Assembly (NCBI GenBank): GCA_007922305.1
Contig: ML677366.1
Location: 14,790,783-14,854,782, forward strand
Length of the DNA: 64,000 nucleotides
Reading direction: 5' to 3'
From: Dermatemys mawii
Lineage: Eukaryota; Chordata; Testudines; Dermatemydidae
The notes under the pieces are model-generated. The model ran no database searches, was not told the origin of the DNA, and saw nothing but the letters and a program-made list of their open reading frames with translations. Shown here in pieces: positions 1 through 15,219 of the stretch. The position numbers and the translations under genes are program-made. How positions within the stretch are numbered: position 1 is the first letter of the stretch; each line of letters begins with the position of its first letter.

Positions 1-719
1 CCTCCAAAACTTTCTTGTATTGGATGAGATGTTATGCCAAGAATCGTCTTATACTGCCCTTGATAAGTTCTGGAAGGGAAATCAGCCAGAAGAAAGAGGT
101 GTTTTTGTTTTTTTTCTCACAGCCCTTCCAAAAACCCTTAAAGTCATCAGAAACAGCAGCTGACTTTTCCCAGTAAAAATGTTCTGATAAATATCAACAG
201 ATCTTTAAAATGTGATGTGCACAAATGCAAGGAGAGTACCAAAATCCATTTTCACACCAAACATATGAGTCAAACTTGTCTCTGCTAGGCCAAAGCTCAA
301 TTTAATAGGTCTATCAAACTCCCACTAAAAAATTCCTACTCAGAGCAGCAGTACTGTAGTTGCAGATAGAATTAATCGCTCCAACATGGAAATCTGCAGC
401 AAGGGAACTCTACATGTAGCTGTGGCAGAGCCTTTGATATATTCATCTGACACAGGCGTCTTTGTGAACTGGTCAATTGGGGCGTGGGGCGGGGGAATGT
501 TCCCCCCCCCCATCAATTGACTTTTTTCACCGTAGTATCTTTTCCATCTCCACCTAACAGGACTGTATTGCATCTTATGTGCTTTCACCTAATTGGTCAG
601 TGAGGAACCATAAGCCAATCCATACAGGCTGATCTCATGAGGCAAGCCCCTCGCCTTGTGGATTTTATTTTTTCCTTGTGTTCTGCTGTTCCTCGTGTTC
701 ATTTGCGATACTTTTTATT
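1..719. other. Upstream intergenic flank, no gene seen
   Basis: AT-rich sequence before the CpG island. It holds a short G/C run near 480-515 (a GC-box-like stretch next to ten consecutive C) and inverted CCAAT-type motifs (ATTGG) near 476 and 592. The minus-strand open frame at 340-588 has no recognisable domain. MESD would be expected further upstream if synteny matches human; none of it is visible here. Confidence 0.5.
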
Positions 720-3391
<2,672 letters not shown>

Positions 3392-4155
3392 CCTCCCCCC
3401 CCCAATTTAGATCTCAGTCATTGCTAAAGGAAAATAATATCCCACCTCCCCAAGCCCTGGTTTTTGCATACCAAAGAATTTGCTTAGATGAGCCCAATCC
3501 TTTGATTTTTATGTGGTGAGGGAACACAGCAGCAACATACTTACACTATATATACGCAAGAAGAGGTGGTCAAATTAATTAGTGGCCAGTTTAGGCATTT
3601 TTGTAATTGAGTAATTCACAAATATATTTTCCATCAATCAATAAGGTCTATATACAAACAAAAGGTAATTAAAAAAGTTTTATACCTGAGGAGGTGGGGG
3701 AATCTAAAAAGCTTTAATCGCGCTGGGTGCGGTTTTTAAAGTTTGTCTTGTCTTGTCTTCCAAAATTTCCCTTCTAAATTCCACTGTTCAGTTGTGCAGG
3801 AAAAATAAGTTACCTCAGTTTTCATGTATAAAAACAAAAACAAACCAACACCACCTAGATGATGGATGTAGCTACTTTTTTTGGGGGGTGGGGAGAATGG
3901 GGGATCTAATTTCTTTTGAATCAAGTGTTAGGCTAGAGAAGTGCATTTGGTGTGCAGGAGTGGAGATTGTGATTATGTTTTCCATGGGTTGATTTCCAAA
4001 CTGGGGGAAAAGCTACTGTGAGTGTTTAAACAAACAAAAAATTACACTATAACTAAAATGATTTTTAATTTTTTTTTCCAATGTCAGTTTTTATCTTGCA
4101 TGTACTGGAGTATTTATTTCATCTATTAAAATGTTATGTTTCTCAGATGTCTTTC
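3392..4155 (+). other. Probable TLNRD1 3' UTR
   Basis: AT-rich sequence directly after the TAA stop. An ATTAAA hexamer at 4125-4130 is followed by a T/GT-rich stretch, which would place a cleavage site near 4145-4155. This length suits a short single-exon mRNA. Other ATTAAA copies (4739, 5683) and an AATAAA at 6482-6487 could extend the UTR; RNA data are needed to choose. Confidence 0.45.
4125..4130 (+). terminator. Candidate poly(A) signal ATTAAA
   Basis: This is the first poly(A)-type hexamer I found after the TLNRD1 stop codon, followed within 30 bases by T- and GT-rich sequence. Alternatives lie at 4739, 5683 and 6482. Confidence 0.4.
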
Positions 4156-7100
4156 TGTGAATCACTTAAAACCTGAATAATTGAACAACTAGGCCTGTTT
4201 GTATTGTGTCACTTTCCCCAGGGAATGCGTTGTACAAATGCAGTTGTAATTTAGAAAGAGCAGCGTGCAGACTTTGAATTCAGTTATTTTATTCTAACAA
4301 ATACTTTTCTTCCCCTGTTTTCCCCACTCCTGTTCCTCCCCCGAAAAGAGAATCCATTGAATTAGTCTATTTTTTTAAAAGCTGGAGATTGCACACTTGT
4401 AAAGTGGTTGTTGGTTCTGGTGGTGGTTGGTTCTGGGTGGCACAGGGAAGGTTTGCAAATCTATATTGTCAAGTTAAGTAAATTTCATGTAGTCTTTGAG
4501 AAGTTTTACTGTGTATTTTAGCTTTTGTTGGTATTATGGACTCTTTGTTAAGCCTGTGAATATTGGTAGGAAGACTTATTCCTGCAAACTTTAACCTGCA
4601 CATGAAGTCCCATTGATTTCACTGGGCCAGCTTTTGTGCATAAAGGTTTGCAGGATTGGGCCCTATGATCCCACAAAGACTTACATTTGTAATTTTTTGA
4701 CATAGGTCAAGTAGAACAAGTTTGATAATGCAGTTACAATTAAAGGTTTGCTGACTCAGAGACCTACCCTAGGAAGGCCTACTCCAGCAGTTGAAGTTAG
4801 ATATGGCCTATAAACAGTACTATAGTATTGTACAGTAATTGTCTAAAACTATACCTTAAAAATATTACTACCATGTTTTGGACCACTACCATAGCCTATT
4901 GTATTTGTTTAATAAGAAGTAAAGCTAATGGGTGCATTAGAATATAAACTGTCCTAGACTATTGAAGTGTCTTTCTATTACAGCACTGTTTAAAGGCTCA
5001 TTGCAGATATGGTGCTTTTATTTTCCTAGCTTCAAACATAAGAAAAAGATCATTACAGTTTGAATTTTTTTTAACATGAGATTATATATATCTCATATAT
5101 GTATATGTACAGCATTTCATTGGGTTTGGAAGGATGTTTGCTATAGTTTCTTCCTTACTGAAATTCAGTGGATTCTGAAATTAGGGTATTTTCCTCATTG
5201 AAACTAATTTGAGTTCAGCAACCTCTGGGGCTAGGATTTTTTTTTTTTTTTTGGAGGAGCAACCCTGAGTTTAATGCCTTTGTGTCTTCCTCACTAAGTT
5301 ACTGCTTTATTCTGTGTTATTTATGCAACACAGGTATAGGTGACTGCATCTGTATAATTAGTGTAAAACCTCTTAATGCAATCTGATCCAGTTTCTTCAG
5401 GCATAACTTTCTATCATTGGCGCAGATAATTCTCCCCCCATGCCTCCCAGGAAGAGCCCATAGGAGGAAACTCCCTTGGAGGAAATCTCCATCAGGATTC
5501 CCTCAGATTCTCCACATGCACATTCCCCTTAGGATGGCAGGATTTGTCTTTCTCAGGAATGGTTTTGGAGGCCCTGGGGAACCCAGTGCAGGCCAGAGGT
5601 ATCTGTATGGAGTTGCTGTGCCATTGCACTGTCAGTGATTCATATGGCCCCTCCTTCCTTTTCTTCATAGTAGCCTGTCTCCATTAAAGGCAAGCTACCA
5701 GGGCATCCCCCTGATTACAGCCCCTGTTAGGGCGAAAGGAGAGATGGTTCAGTGGAAAAGATAAGTCTCAGCAGGTATCTTTTTTTGACTAACTTCTGTG
5801 GGGAGGGATAAGGGATGAGGAGTGGGCGTCATCCTCTTCTTTAGTACAGACCCTTGACCAAGTCAGAGGCATCTGTAGGATCCATAGAATGGTGCTGTGA
5901 AGGCAGCTACCACCTCCACCTGCTTCTCCCTCCTCCGAGACCTCCTTCGGTAGGTCCCTCTGTGCATGTATCTAGATGGTATTATCTAGCTCTAATTTAT
6001 TTTAATTTGCTATGACCTAAATTTCCCAGGCCTGCTTCCAGATATAAAAGCCAAAGATTCTGAAGGGCAGCTCTGTAGTGTAACTGACAGAAAAGTAACG
6101 TCCTACTGCATCTTTTGATGTGTGAACTTAATAATTAGTGGCATTGCTGTATAATTAGACTCATTTTGATGCATTTATATGTTGTTAGTGAGGTTATATG
6201 AAACACAGTAAAGTCTTCCTATTACCTCTGAATATGAAAGGCAATATATTATTAATCACAAGTGTCAATTTTGTTGCGTAAGATTTTTTTTTTTGAGTGG
6301 TTTAGTGTATTACTTTGGTTTTAACAATAATGCCACAGATTTTTCCCCACTCTCTGTGATGTACAGATGTAACTTACTTCAGAATTCAGTTTTTCAAGAA
6401 GTTCTGAAGTAAAATGTGCTGCCCTAGATTACTTTTCCTTGTGAGGTGTGAATTATGTTTCACTGTTAAATGAAACCTGGGAATAAACTCCGAGAAATAC
6501 AGTTATCAAGGTCATGATTTTCATTAGTGGATATTTTTTTTTAAAAAAAAAAATTAGTAAGTTGGCAAAAAAAATTTACCATAAATTTAAAAACTCGTTA
6601 TTTAAGCACCTCTCAAAATACTCAAGATAGGCCATGTACTGATTTCGTTCCATAGCAGAACTTCACCTGATGACAAAGGGAACTGCATGTGTATGGATTG
6701 TGTTGAGAATATATCCCAGAAAATGTATTCACACATTTGGAATGTAAAAAAATTGGGAGGGAAAAGAGACTTTTGATATGAACTGGTACAAACAGATATT
6801 TTTGTGCACAGAGTTAAAGAGTAACCAAAAAAACCTTTTCAGCTGGAAAAAGCATGATTTAATTATAAAGCAGTAGAATATTTAAAAAAAGGTGTCTTAT
6901 TTTTATAAAAAAAATGTATTCATTATAATGGAATAGTCAAGTCTGGTATAGGAGGAAGTATTTCGGCAATGTATTTATGTTGTTGATACACTTTGGATCT
7001 TTCAAGTCAGAGACAATGAGTCACAGAAGGAAGTATTTCTATATGGGGGTGTGTGTCTCTGTGTGGTGAGGATGGTTTTGGTTTGGTTTCTTTCCTTCCA

Positions 7101-7166
7101 CCTTTGTAGGTAGAGAGCCATTATTGAGGGTCTTTGATTATTACCTAATTTTGTACTTCATACTTT
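4156..7166. other. Intergenic or extended 3' UTR, no gene seen
   Basis: AT-rich with scattered homopolymer runs (T runs near 5239 and 6287, mixed T/A near 6533-6550). Apart from the small palindromic relic at 4578-4663, I see no exon, RNA gene or clear mobile element. Confidence 0.5.
4578..4663. repeat. Palindromic miniature repeat, TGCAGGAT-ended
   Basis: Both ends carry inverted copies of a TTTGCAGGAT-like motif, around a centre containing a CCCATTGA..TCA core. The same layout recurs at 7167-7281, 9727-9852 and 34252-34342. From memory, such palindromes are abundant in turtles and probably derive from non-autonomous DNA transposons. Confidence 0.5.
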
Positions 7167-7281
7167 TAGGCCCCAGTTGTCCAAATACTTACTCGTGTGT
7201 TTAGCTCTATGCAAGCAAGTAGTGCTATTGATTTCATTGTCAAGTCAGGTATGTGAGACTGTTTGCTGGATCAGGGCCTTA
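7167..7281. repeat. Palindromic miniature repeat, GGGCC-ended
   Basis: Starts with TAGGCCCCAG and ends with the roughly inverse GGATCAGGGCCTTA, with a CATTG-containing centre. It is a diverged relative of the copies at 4578-4663 and 9727-9852. Confidence 0.5.
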
Positions 7282-7372
7282 ATGTTATTTGACAGCAGCA
7301 AACTTAATTTTTCAAGCAGCTTATGTCCCACTTGTAGCAGATCTATTCTAGTACATTGAGTAAAAGGGTTAA

Positions 7373-7375
<3 letters not shown>

Positions 7376-7423
<48 letters not shown>
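7376..7423. repeat. Uninterrupted poly-T tract of 48 bases
   Basis: A pure (T)48 run directly follows a short palindromic sequence (AAGGGTTAACCC). It is far longer than any other homopolymer in the window. It could be the A-tail of a minus-strand retroposed insertion, but the DNA to its right (7424 on) is not recognisable as a SINE or processed transcript. Confidence 0.9.
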
Positions 7424-7424
<1 letters not shown>

Positions 7425-8251
7425 AAGCTCACTGTGCAAGGAGCATCATGTCAGCCAAAAATAACACTACCCCCACCAAATGAGTATTCAATTTATTTTT
7501 AAAAACAGAGGGTTTTCATAAGTGCTTTCATATTGTCTGTAGGTTGAGGGTTACCTTGTTTGTTCCTCCATTGTTGTTTATTTAGTCAAACTGCATTATA
7601 AAGGGCTTAGAAGTTAAGAGCAATTTGCTTGTTTTCAAAAAAAATGTAAAAAGTGAGAACCTGTAAACTAGTCACAAAAGTATAAATGGAAAGTAAGGTT
7701 GACTAGTTAAGCTATCCTTGCTATTTGCAAAATGGTGGGGGAGGCAAAGAGGGGAGGAGAGGGGAGAGAATGGGTCATACCATCCCCTTCACTTTTTGCT
7801 ACAGGAAATGATCAAAGTGGCAGAAAACCTGCTCTTAGCCAGACTTCTGTCAGAGGTAGAGGGGGTTGAGCCGTCACGGTGTCTGCAGTGCTGTAGTGTT
7901 AGGGGGTGTGGCCTGATTAGAAAGGGGGTGGAGCCAAGAAAGAGGAAATGCTCCACAGGAGTAATATCTCCTGTAAACCACCAGGAATTTCCCTATGCTA
8001 ACTAATGCTGGGACTGATCCAGTAAATGATACAGATTGTTCTCTGTATGGAAGGATTGGATTAGGTACAGCGTGGCTGCTGTTGGGAGCTATGCTGCCCT
8101 AGGGAACAAGGGGCCTGTAGCGTAGCCGTGGGGCATTTGTGGAATTTGCCTGAGGACTGCAGGATATCCACAAGTTTGGAGGGCCATACCATTATGTGAG
8201 GATGGTAAACACTGTTACCCTGACAGGATGATTTGTTAGAAATTGTAGTCT
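7424..8251. other. Intergenic, no gene seen
   Basis: Mixed-composition DNA. A purine-rich stretch near 7735-7770 and a G-rich stretch near 7895-7940 stand out, but no exon-like or repeat structure was recognised. Confidence 0.5.
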
Positions 8252-8259
8252 TTGCTAGC

Positions 8260-8383
8260 TAGGGTGACCAGATGTCCCGATTTTATAGGGACAATCCCTA
8301 TTTTGGGGTCTTTTTCTTATATAGGATCCTATTACCCCCCACCTCCTGTCCCGATTTTTCATATTTGCTGTCTGGTCACCCTA
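8260..8383. mobile_element. hAT-type MITE, copy 1 (TAGGGTGACCAG family)
   Basis: A 124-bp non-autonomous element with terminal inverted repeats TAGGGTGACCAGA and TCTGGTCACCCTA. It is flanked by a perfect 8-bp target-site duplication, TTGCTAGC (8252-8259 and 8384-8391). An 8-bp duplication plus this terminus is the hallmark of hAT transposition. Two further copies lie at 31815-31937 and 52053-52177. The apparent peptide read through it is meaningless. Confidence 0.93.
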
Positions 8384-8391
8384 TTGCTAGC

Positions 8392-9726
8392 CTACCTTTG
8401 GCTCTCAAGGCTTTATAAGTGGAAGGGTATGAGAAAGGATTGTGTCGTAGATTTCTTTAAAATTTTATGTTCTCTTAGTGCCTGTGAAAAATGCCCGGTT
8501 TACAGCTAGGAAGACAAAAGTCCTCTTCCCACAGAACAATGATACCACACCATAGATCTCTTAGATTGGTTTCTGGTCCGTTCAGTTAAATCCCTTGGCT
8601 CATTGCTGAGAAGCCAGAAAAGACTCTCAGTGGTGACATAGCTGTCTACTGGAAACTGGACTGAGACCATCTATTCATTTTATGTAGGCCACCAAACATC
8701 TATTTTTTGGGGTAACACACTCTGGGCCAAAAATCAGATTGGCTGACTACTAAGTGAGCGGCTTTCTTCTGGCTTTCTTTCTTCTTGGATCCCTTAAGAC
8801 ATCAGATTTCCCCAAGAAACTTCTATGATTTATTTGTAGGAAGTTGTTGACTCTGAATACATTGTGTAAAGAGTTATTCTACACGACCTTTTGGAATTTG
8901 TATAAATTGGCCTAATAATCAGCATAATTATAAATGCTTTTGAAAGACTTTTCTATCGGCATTAAAGGCCTGATCCTTAGCCCACTGAAGTCCATATCGA
9001 TTCATATTCTTAGTAATACAATGTTTTCACAGACTACGTTAAAATAATATCAAGAGTCCAGCTTATATTGCCAAGCTAGGAAATGTATGGACACAGATTC
9101 AGACACACATTAACAACATGCTGTGTCTATCACATGACTGCAAAGTTCTCTGTGCAGTGAATGATTATTACCATACAATACACTATGTGGTACTATATTT
9201 AGGCACAGTCAAGAATGGAGTGTCAGTATTAACTCAGAACTTCCTGGCTTTTTGGTGGTTTGTCAGACCCTTAATACTGTTCTAATTTAATTTTTATAAT
9301 TTCTCTTTTATGTTAAAGATTTCTCCCAGCTGTAAAAGTTGTGATTACCATACTGTACTGACAGGCTCACTTTTATGTAAATACCATTTAATATATTTTG
9401 AAATCCTGCTGGTTGCCAGATGCGGCTCTTTTGGTTTGTGTGTTAAACACTTTTGAAAGCTAAATATTTTGAAGTTTTTTCCCCAAACTATCAAAAGTGA
9501 TTATTACTAACAACTTGCTTCGTTTTATTTTAAAATTGATTTAGTTTGAGGTGAAATGATTGGAAGCAATGATGTCTCAAAGCAGGTTGTTTTTTTTCTG
9601 GGTTTTTGTTTATACACAAATATTTGATAGTTATCTTTCAGCCATGTTTGTTTGGGAGGCAGGGAAACGGCACTTAACACTGGTCTAGTCAATAAATGTA
9701 CAGAATCCTAAAAAGCACATGTCAAG
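8392..9726. other. Intergenic, no gene seen
   Basis: AT-rich, without exon-like structure. A fragment near 8965-8995 resembles an end of the palindromic miniature repeats but is too short to call. Confidence 0.5.
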
Positions 9727-9852
9727 GATAATCCTGCAACAAGATCCACATGATTGGATCCCTGTGCCCATACAGAGTTCCCCTGAAGTCAGTGGGACTC
9801 TGCACAGAGTCAGAGATTCCCCTAGGCAGATCCTGTTGCAGGATCAGGGCTT
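9727..9852. repeat. Palindromic miniature repeat with long inverted ends
   Basis: The ends ATCCTGCAACAAGATC and GATCCTGTTGCAGGAT form an inverted repeat with one mismatch. The interior is itself partly self-complementary around CTGAAGTCAGTGGGAC. This is the clearest member of the family also seen at 4578, 7167 and 34252. Confidence 0.7.
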
Positions 9853-10557
9853 AGAATGGAAACTCCAGTACAATCTGGACTCTAGTGGCTGCTGGTATTG
9901 CTCAAAATAATGCATGGGGCCTGGTACATTGGTATGTTATGCTGCATATGCAGCTCCAGCATCACAAAACAGTGCCCAATTAGCTTAATTAGCAATACTG
10001 GATGATTTAGAACTGCCATGGAAGCTCCTATGTCTCCCACCTTCCTGGTTGAAAGTTTGGGGTATGGCCAAGATAAAGGAGATATAGCCTGGGCACCCCC
10101 ATTCCCCAAGATACCCAGGTGCCAGAATCGCCCCTTGAGTCTATTTGTAGTCAGAGTAATTTTATACTAGAGAACAGACCAGTGTCTAGACAGCCCTAAA
10201 ATCAAGGGAATTGAAACCACCTTTACCTCCTACCCTTTCAAATGTCTGTTTCTTGGCATCATCAGTCATTCAGGACCACAGGGTGCACTAGTGCAATGAA
10301 TCAGCAGCAATAATGCTAGACCTTTGTTAATTTGCCTTTGTTTTGCTTTTAGTGGACAGTACCTTTTTCTTTATGGGTATTGTTAGCTTGGTTTTTTTTT
10401 TTGGTTAATATTCATTCATCAGTGAAGGGGCTGCTGAGGGTTCCTAAAGCAGCAGGGCTTGAGTGGGTCTGTTGAATGGAGTTAGACAGCTGTGGAGTGG
10501 ATGTACTGTGGGACTCTCTGCCCCATATACAGTGGAAGTAGGATCTCCCCATAAAAA
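9853..10557. other. Intergenic, no gene seen
   Basis: No coding or repeat structure recognised, apart from a short T run near 10392-10402. Confidence 0.5.
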
Positions 10558-10650
10558 TGTAGGGCTGGAAGGGACCTCAAGAGGCCATCTAGTCCATCCT
10601 CCCACACTGAGCCAGGACCATGTATACTAAAACCATCCCTGAAAATTGTT
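10558..10650 (-). mobile_element. CR1 LINE 3' end fragment
   Basis: On the + strand it reads GGGCTGGAAGGGACCTCAAG followed by a CATCTAGTCCA motif, the signature of the 3' end of reptile and bird CR1 LINEs in antisense. Similarity fades after about 10650, so this is a short 5'-truncated copy. Confidence 0.75.
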
Positions 10651-11616
10651 CAGGAGGTGCCAGGGAAAGTTGTAAGAGGGTGACCACTGGATCCATTATT
10701 ATGTCGATCCATTGGCCATGAATCATCTCACAGGTGTTGCAGCAGGCATGTGGGTCCCTGGGATCGTGTCTGCACAGCAGCTGCAGATACATCAAATAAA
10801 AAGCTGCCATTTCCCATAAAGACTTTTCTCAGTATACTAAGATTTTAATTTGTCCACATTACACATGGACTCTCTTGAATTACTAGCCAATGTAACCCTG
10901 ATATGTCTGGGGCTCACAGTTTTGCACTCTGAACATGCACTGCCTGAATGTCTTTTAGCAGCCTTGCACAGAGCTGGGTGTGCAGAGTGATAAGATTACT
11001 ATGGGAAGCTAAACTTTTGCATATCCTGCCTGTCGTGTGTTGGAATCTGTAACCTTGATGTTTAAAATTGATCTAATTAAAAAAATTACCACAGAATAAA
11101 TTTGATTTTACAAATTAGTCACAGTAGCGACTCCGTAATTAAAATGGAAAGTTTTAATTTGACCCCTTTTTGCTGGTTTAAGACTCCTGTCAGAATGAAA
11201 CTTCTCTTGCTGTGTGCCTGGCCAAAAAAAAATAAAAAATAAAAAATTTAAAAAAATTGTGAGCCCTTTCTTATTTTTAAGTTGGAAGTTAATTGGACAA
11301 ATCACTTCTGAATTATGAGAGACAGAAAAATGGGGTGTGTTTTTGATGGGAAAGTGAACTATTATATCTTGTAGTTTTAAAAAAATTGGTTACTTCGTAA
11401 AATTGAAATTGGCCTTATGCATAAGTCCTTAAAGAGAACTTGTGCACTGACCAGTATACTAAAATTACACATGTTCAATTAATGTTGGGAATTCTGTCAG
11501 GCACATATACAGGGATGTACTGTAACTTCTGTTGGAAACCTGGTAAATAAATCCTGTGAACGCCATGCTAGAGGATCTTATCCTAACAGTCATGCCTTTG
11601 GAACTTGTGACTTCTT
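10651..11616. other. Intergenic, no gene seen
   Basis: AT-rich DNA with an A-rich simple stretch near 11225-11257. No exon or RNA gene recognised. Confidence 0.5.
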
Positions 11617-11790
11617 GGGGTATGTCTACACTGCAGCTGGGAGTGAGCCTCCCAACCTCATTAAACAGATTCCTGCTAGCAGGGCTCGAGCTAGTGCACA
11701 AAAACAATGGAGTGGATGTTGCTGCACAGATGGAGACTCAGTCTAGCCACCTGAGCTCTGAGCCAGTAGGGCCAAACTTGGGTACTTCAG
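11617..11790. mobile_element. TCTACACT-type MITE, truncated copy
   Basis: Begins GGGGTATGTCTACACTGCAG and continues with CTGGGAGTGAGCCTCCCA and a GCTCGAGCTAG motif, as in the better-preserved relative at 60874-61131. The matching right terminus is missing, so the end coordinate is approximate. Confidence 0.6.
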
Positions 11791-14700
11791 TTCCCCTGCT
11801 AATTATGGTCTGAGACTACACCATCCAGATCAGGCTGGAAGTATACCTCTGCTCCATATATACTGATTCCAGAATCCAATTCATGCAGATTAGAAATTCT
11901 CCTGAAATCAATATACCCTAAAAGTGTGCCTTACATAGTATGTCAAAAGCCAATAACAGTGCAATTCTGATACACAAAGCAGACTTACGTTTCTTTAATG
12001 TGGCAACTTTTTTGGTGTTGGTTCATCTGTTTTGTAGAGGAGGTAGTTTAGGATTGGATTTCGAACCTGCAGGTGGAGAGAAGATGGGTGTTAGTGATCA
12101 AGTTAAAGCTGTTGATGTTTTTCAAGTGCAAATCTCCCAACAATGTAGCATTTAGTTTTTTTGTTTTGTCTAAGTATAACTTTACACAAACATTTTAAGG
12201 GCTGGGTATCTCGAAAAGCTTTTTGTCTTGGCTTGATCCTGAACTTTGAATTCAGTTATAGAGAACCAGTGCCTGGATCTGCACCACCTTTGTACAGTCT
12301 AACAACAGTTTTTGTTTATTGCTGCATCTCCTAATAGGTCTCTATGTTGGGCTCGAAATATGTTCGCTTTGGGTTTGTTTCATTTAAATCTTACAGGAGC
12401 AAAAATTCTTAGCTCCTGTCTATGTTGTCCTCTCATGGGATTTCTAGAGTAGTTTTTCATGATTGTCTTTGTTTCTTTGCAATTAGGAAAAAAGTGCTTT
12501 GTGTAATTATCCGTTTCCCTAGCAGTTTTTTAAAGGATACTATCATCATAAATAGCCCCAAAACACTTTCTTTTCATTTTAATTTTCAAAAGCCCTGAGT
12601 GGAGTTGTGTAGGGTTTGGGTTTGTTTAACATATCTATTGTTTGGATATGAAGGAAGAAAGTGCATGTTATCTACTATATAGGATTTAGTTTATTGGCAT
12701 GGCACAACTAAAGATCAGATGGGCTGCTTGGATTGATTTACATGAGGCTAATATTATAATCTGCAAATGTGTGTTGTGACTTCATTGGGTCTTCCGTGTG
12801 GGCACAATGGGTCTTCCTGTGCAGATGCAATTGTACGTACCTGTAATACTGAGAACTTCCACTCATGGATCCGGTCCTGCATGCTTTACACAGACAAAAT
12901 TCTTCATTGACTTTAGTGGAAAGTTTTCCTTGAATAAGGCAAGAAGGCTTACGCCTGAATTATCTGCTAATTATTTTATAAGATCTCGCTCGTTTGATAA
13001 AGGAAATATTTTAATTACATCTTGTATTCTGTGGTATTCTATTCTAAAATAGAGAGCACATGCTATGCTTGCTCTGTAGTGATGGGATAAATAACCCACT
13101 CAAATATATTTGAAATCCTTTGTCTTTTCCTTTTACTTGGAAAATGACAGTGCAGTCTATGAATGGCTCTTTGGGGGATAAATATACTTTGCAACATAGC
13201 ACAGAACATGGGGCTGAGGGGTTTGTTGAGTAGACAGATTTTTTTTAAAAAAAACTAATATATCCATCTAATAAAAATGAGTTGCCAAACAGTGGATTTT
13301 TCAAAGCCTTTCCAGGAATATTACTTTAGCGATCGCTTCTTTGTTGTGCTCATTTAACTTAAACTATGTTTGATATTTCCCTCCCCTGAGAGTCTGTTAT
13401 AGTAAGAGTTTGTTTTACTTAAGGAAGATTTATCCATTGCAATCATTGGCTCACATTATATCCCTTTTAAATAACTCACTCAGGGCCTTATCCTGCAAGG
13501 TGCTGAATACCCTGTGCTCCCATGGGAGCCTTTGAGGTTCTGATTGTTTGCACTGTTTTAAAATTAATCTAATAATTCATGGTATCACAGTAGAAGCAAA
13601 TATAGATGGGGAATAAAACATCAAAAATATTTTAGGACAAGTCTAAAAGAGACTCTTTCAGGTGCCCTAGTTCAGAAGTTTATTTTATTTATATAAAATA
13701 CGTTTTTACTCCTACACAACAGTTAAGTTTTAAAATACTGTAAGACCTGGATTTATCCAATTTTTTTAAAAAATAAATGCTGCTTTTTCCATATAGTGTG
13801 GTGGTATAGGATCAGAAGCAAGAAATGAGCTGAAGGATTGTTTCATTACCATCTCTAGTCTAGACATATTTTTAAGTAAAAAATTAAGTGTTCTCTATTT
13901 ATTTTTTTGGTGCCAGAAGTTGGAAGAAAACCCATTGCCAGTTGCAGTGGGGAAGCATGATCAGTGAGACACTCCCTCCTGATCCCTCAGAAAGAGAAAA
14001 GGGTTCAAAAGTAGTTAAAATCCCTTTCACATACTAGAGGCCATATACTTACTGTTTAACTCTACTTACTCACTATACTCAGTAAGATAATACTTCCTTA
14101 AAGTCATTTTACATACATTCTCCCTTCACTTATATCTGTCCCCTAGTTCCAGTCTGTCTGCAGACATCAAATAGATCACCTGGCTTCATTGTCTAAGAAG
14201 TCTTATCTAGTTTAAATACTTCAGTCACATCATGTCTGAAACCTCTTCACTCAGGACGAAATAACCCTACTTAATCATTTTTAGTAAGATTAACTCTGGG
14301 GGAAAAAATTGCCCAGGTCAGAAGATGAGAGGTTTGGCTTAATAATTGTAATGGTAGTTGCATTTGTAGAAGCTTGTTTTAGGACTTTTTCAAGCCTGAA
14401 GCAAATTATTTTTAAACTATTTCCTTTTGGCACAGCCTCCTGAGAGTGCAACACTATCTTATCCCCCACTCTCCAGCTATGGAGGAATTAATGTTTAGTG
14501 GAGAATATTCAGTAACAAACAAACAAACAAACAAAAAGTAATTCTGATATAGTTTGCAGTGGCTTCTACCCAGAGTTATCCTGTTTTGGACAGATTTAGT
14601 GTGTGTCGTGTTTGTGTTTAATGCTAGATAAGGCATTCTGCATCTTATTGAGATTGACTGAAAAAGTCCATGTATCCCAAAGCATTCCAGACTCCTATGC

Positions 14701-14929
14701 TTGTAAGAGCTTCCCTCAACCTCCTTACCCTTCCCCATCTGTTCGTGGAATTGTAAAATGCTCTTGGGAGCTTTCTGAATGGGGGGTGGGGGGTGTTGTC
14801 AAGGCCAGTCACTTCCCCTTGTTAACCCTTGGCATTAGCTGAACAAAAATTAGCTGTCTTGTGCGTACATGATAGCCTTATTCCCACTGAAATCAATGGC
14901 AAAAATGTCAGTGTTTTCAGTGAGACTGG
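11791..14929. other. Intergenic, no gene seen
   Basis: AT-rich. It contains an (AAAC)n microsatellite near 14515-14535 and scattered short A/T runs. Fragments near 12850-12920 and 13480-13520 hint at palindromic repeat ends. No exon structure seen. Confidence 0.5.
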
Positions 14930-14937
14930 ATCTAGCC

Positions 14938-15211
14938 CAGAAGTCCCCAAACTGTGGGGTGTTCCTCCCCCTTCAGGGGGCACAGAGGACCATTTGAGGG
15001 GGGAATGGCTGGGCCACCCATGGACGGCAGAGAGGGAGCCCCAGCCAGCCCCACTCCACCCCAGCTTTAGCCCCTGGCTATAGCTCTATTTCTGCTCCCA
15101 GCACTAGCCCCATCCTTGACCCCTTTACCCATCTGCGTCCTCACTTCCAAGCCATGGCTCCATGCAGATGGCATGAGGGGGGCACAATGCTGAAAAGTTT
15201 GGGGACCAGTG
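14938..15211. mobile_element. hAT-like element, CAGTGGTCCCCAAACT family, copy 1
   Basis: A 274-bp element whose ends are CAGAAGTCCCCAAACTG and AAGTTTGGGGACCAGTG, imperfect inverted repeats. It is flanked by an 8-bp duplication with one mismatch (ATCTAGCC at 14930-14937, ATCTTGCC at 15212-15219). The GC-rich interior has Pro/Ala-coding composition and no transposase. The second copy is at 59869-60147. Confidence 0.85.
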
Positions 15212-15219
15212 ATCTTGCC

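Noticed and set aside
8252..8509. Recurring CPDF..-type peptide (also at 31778-32113 and 51997-52248 minus)
   Set aside because: The similarity between the three frames comes from the shared hAT MITE, not from a protein family.
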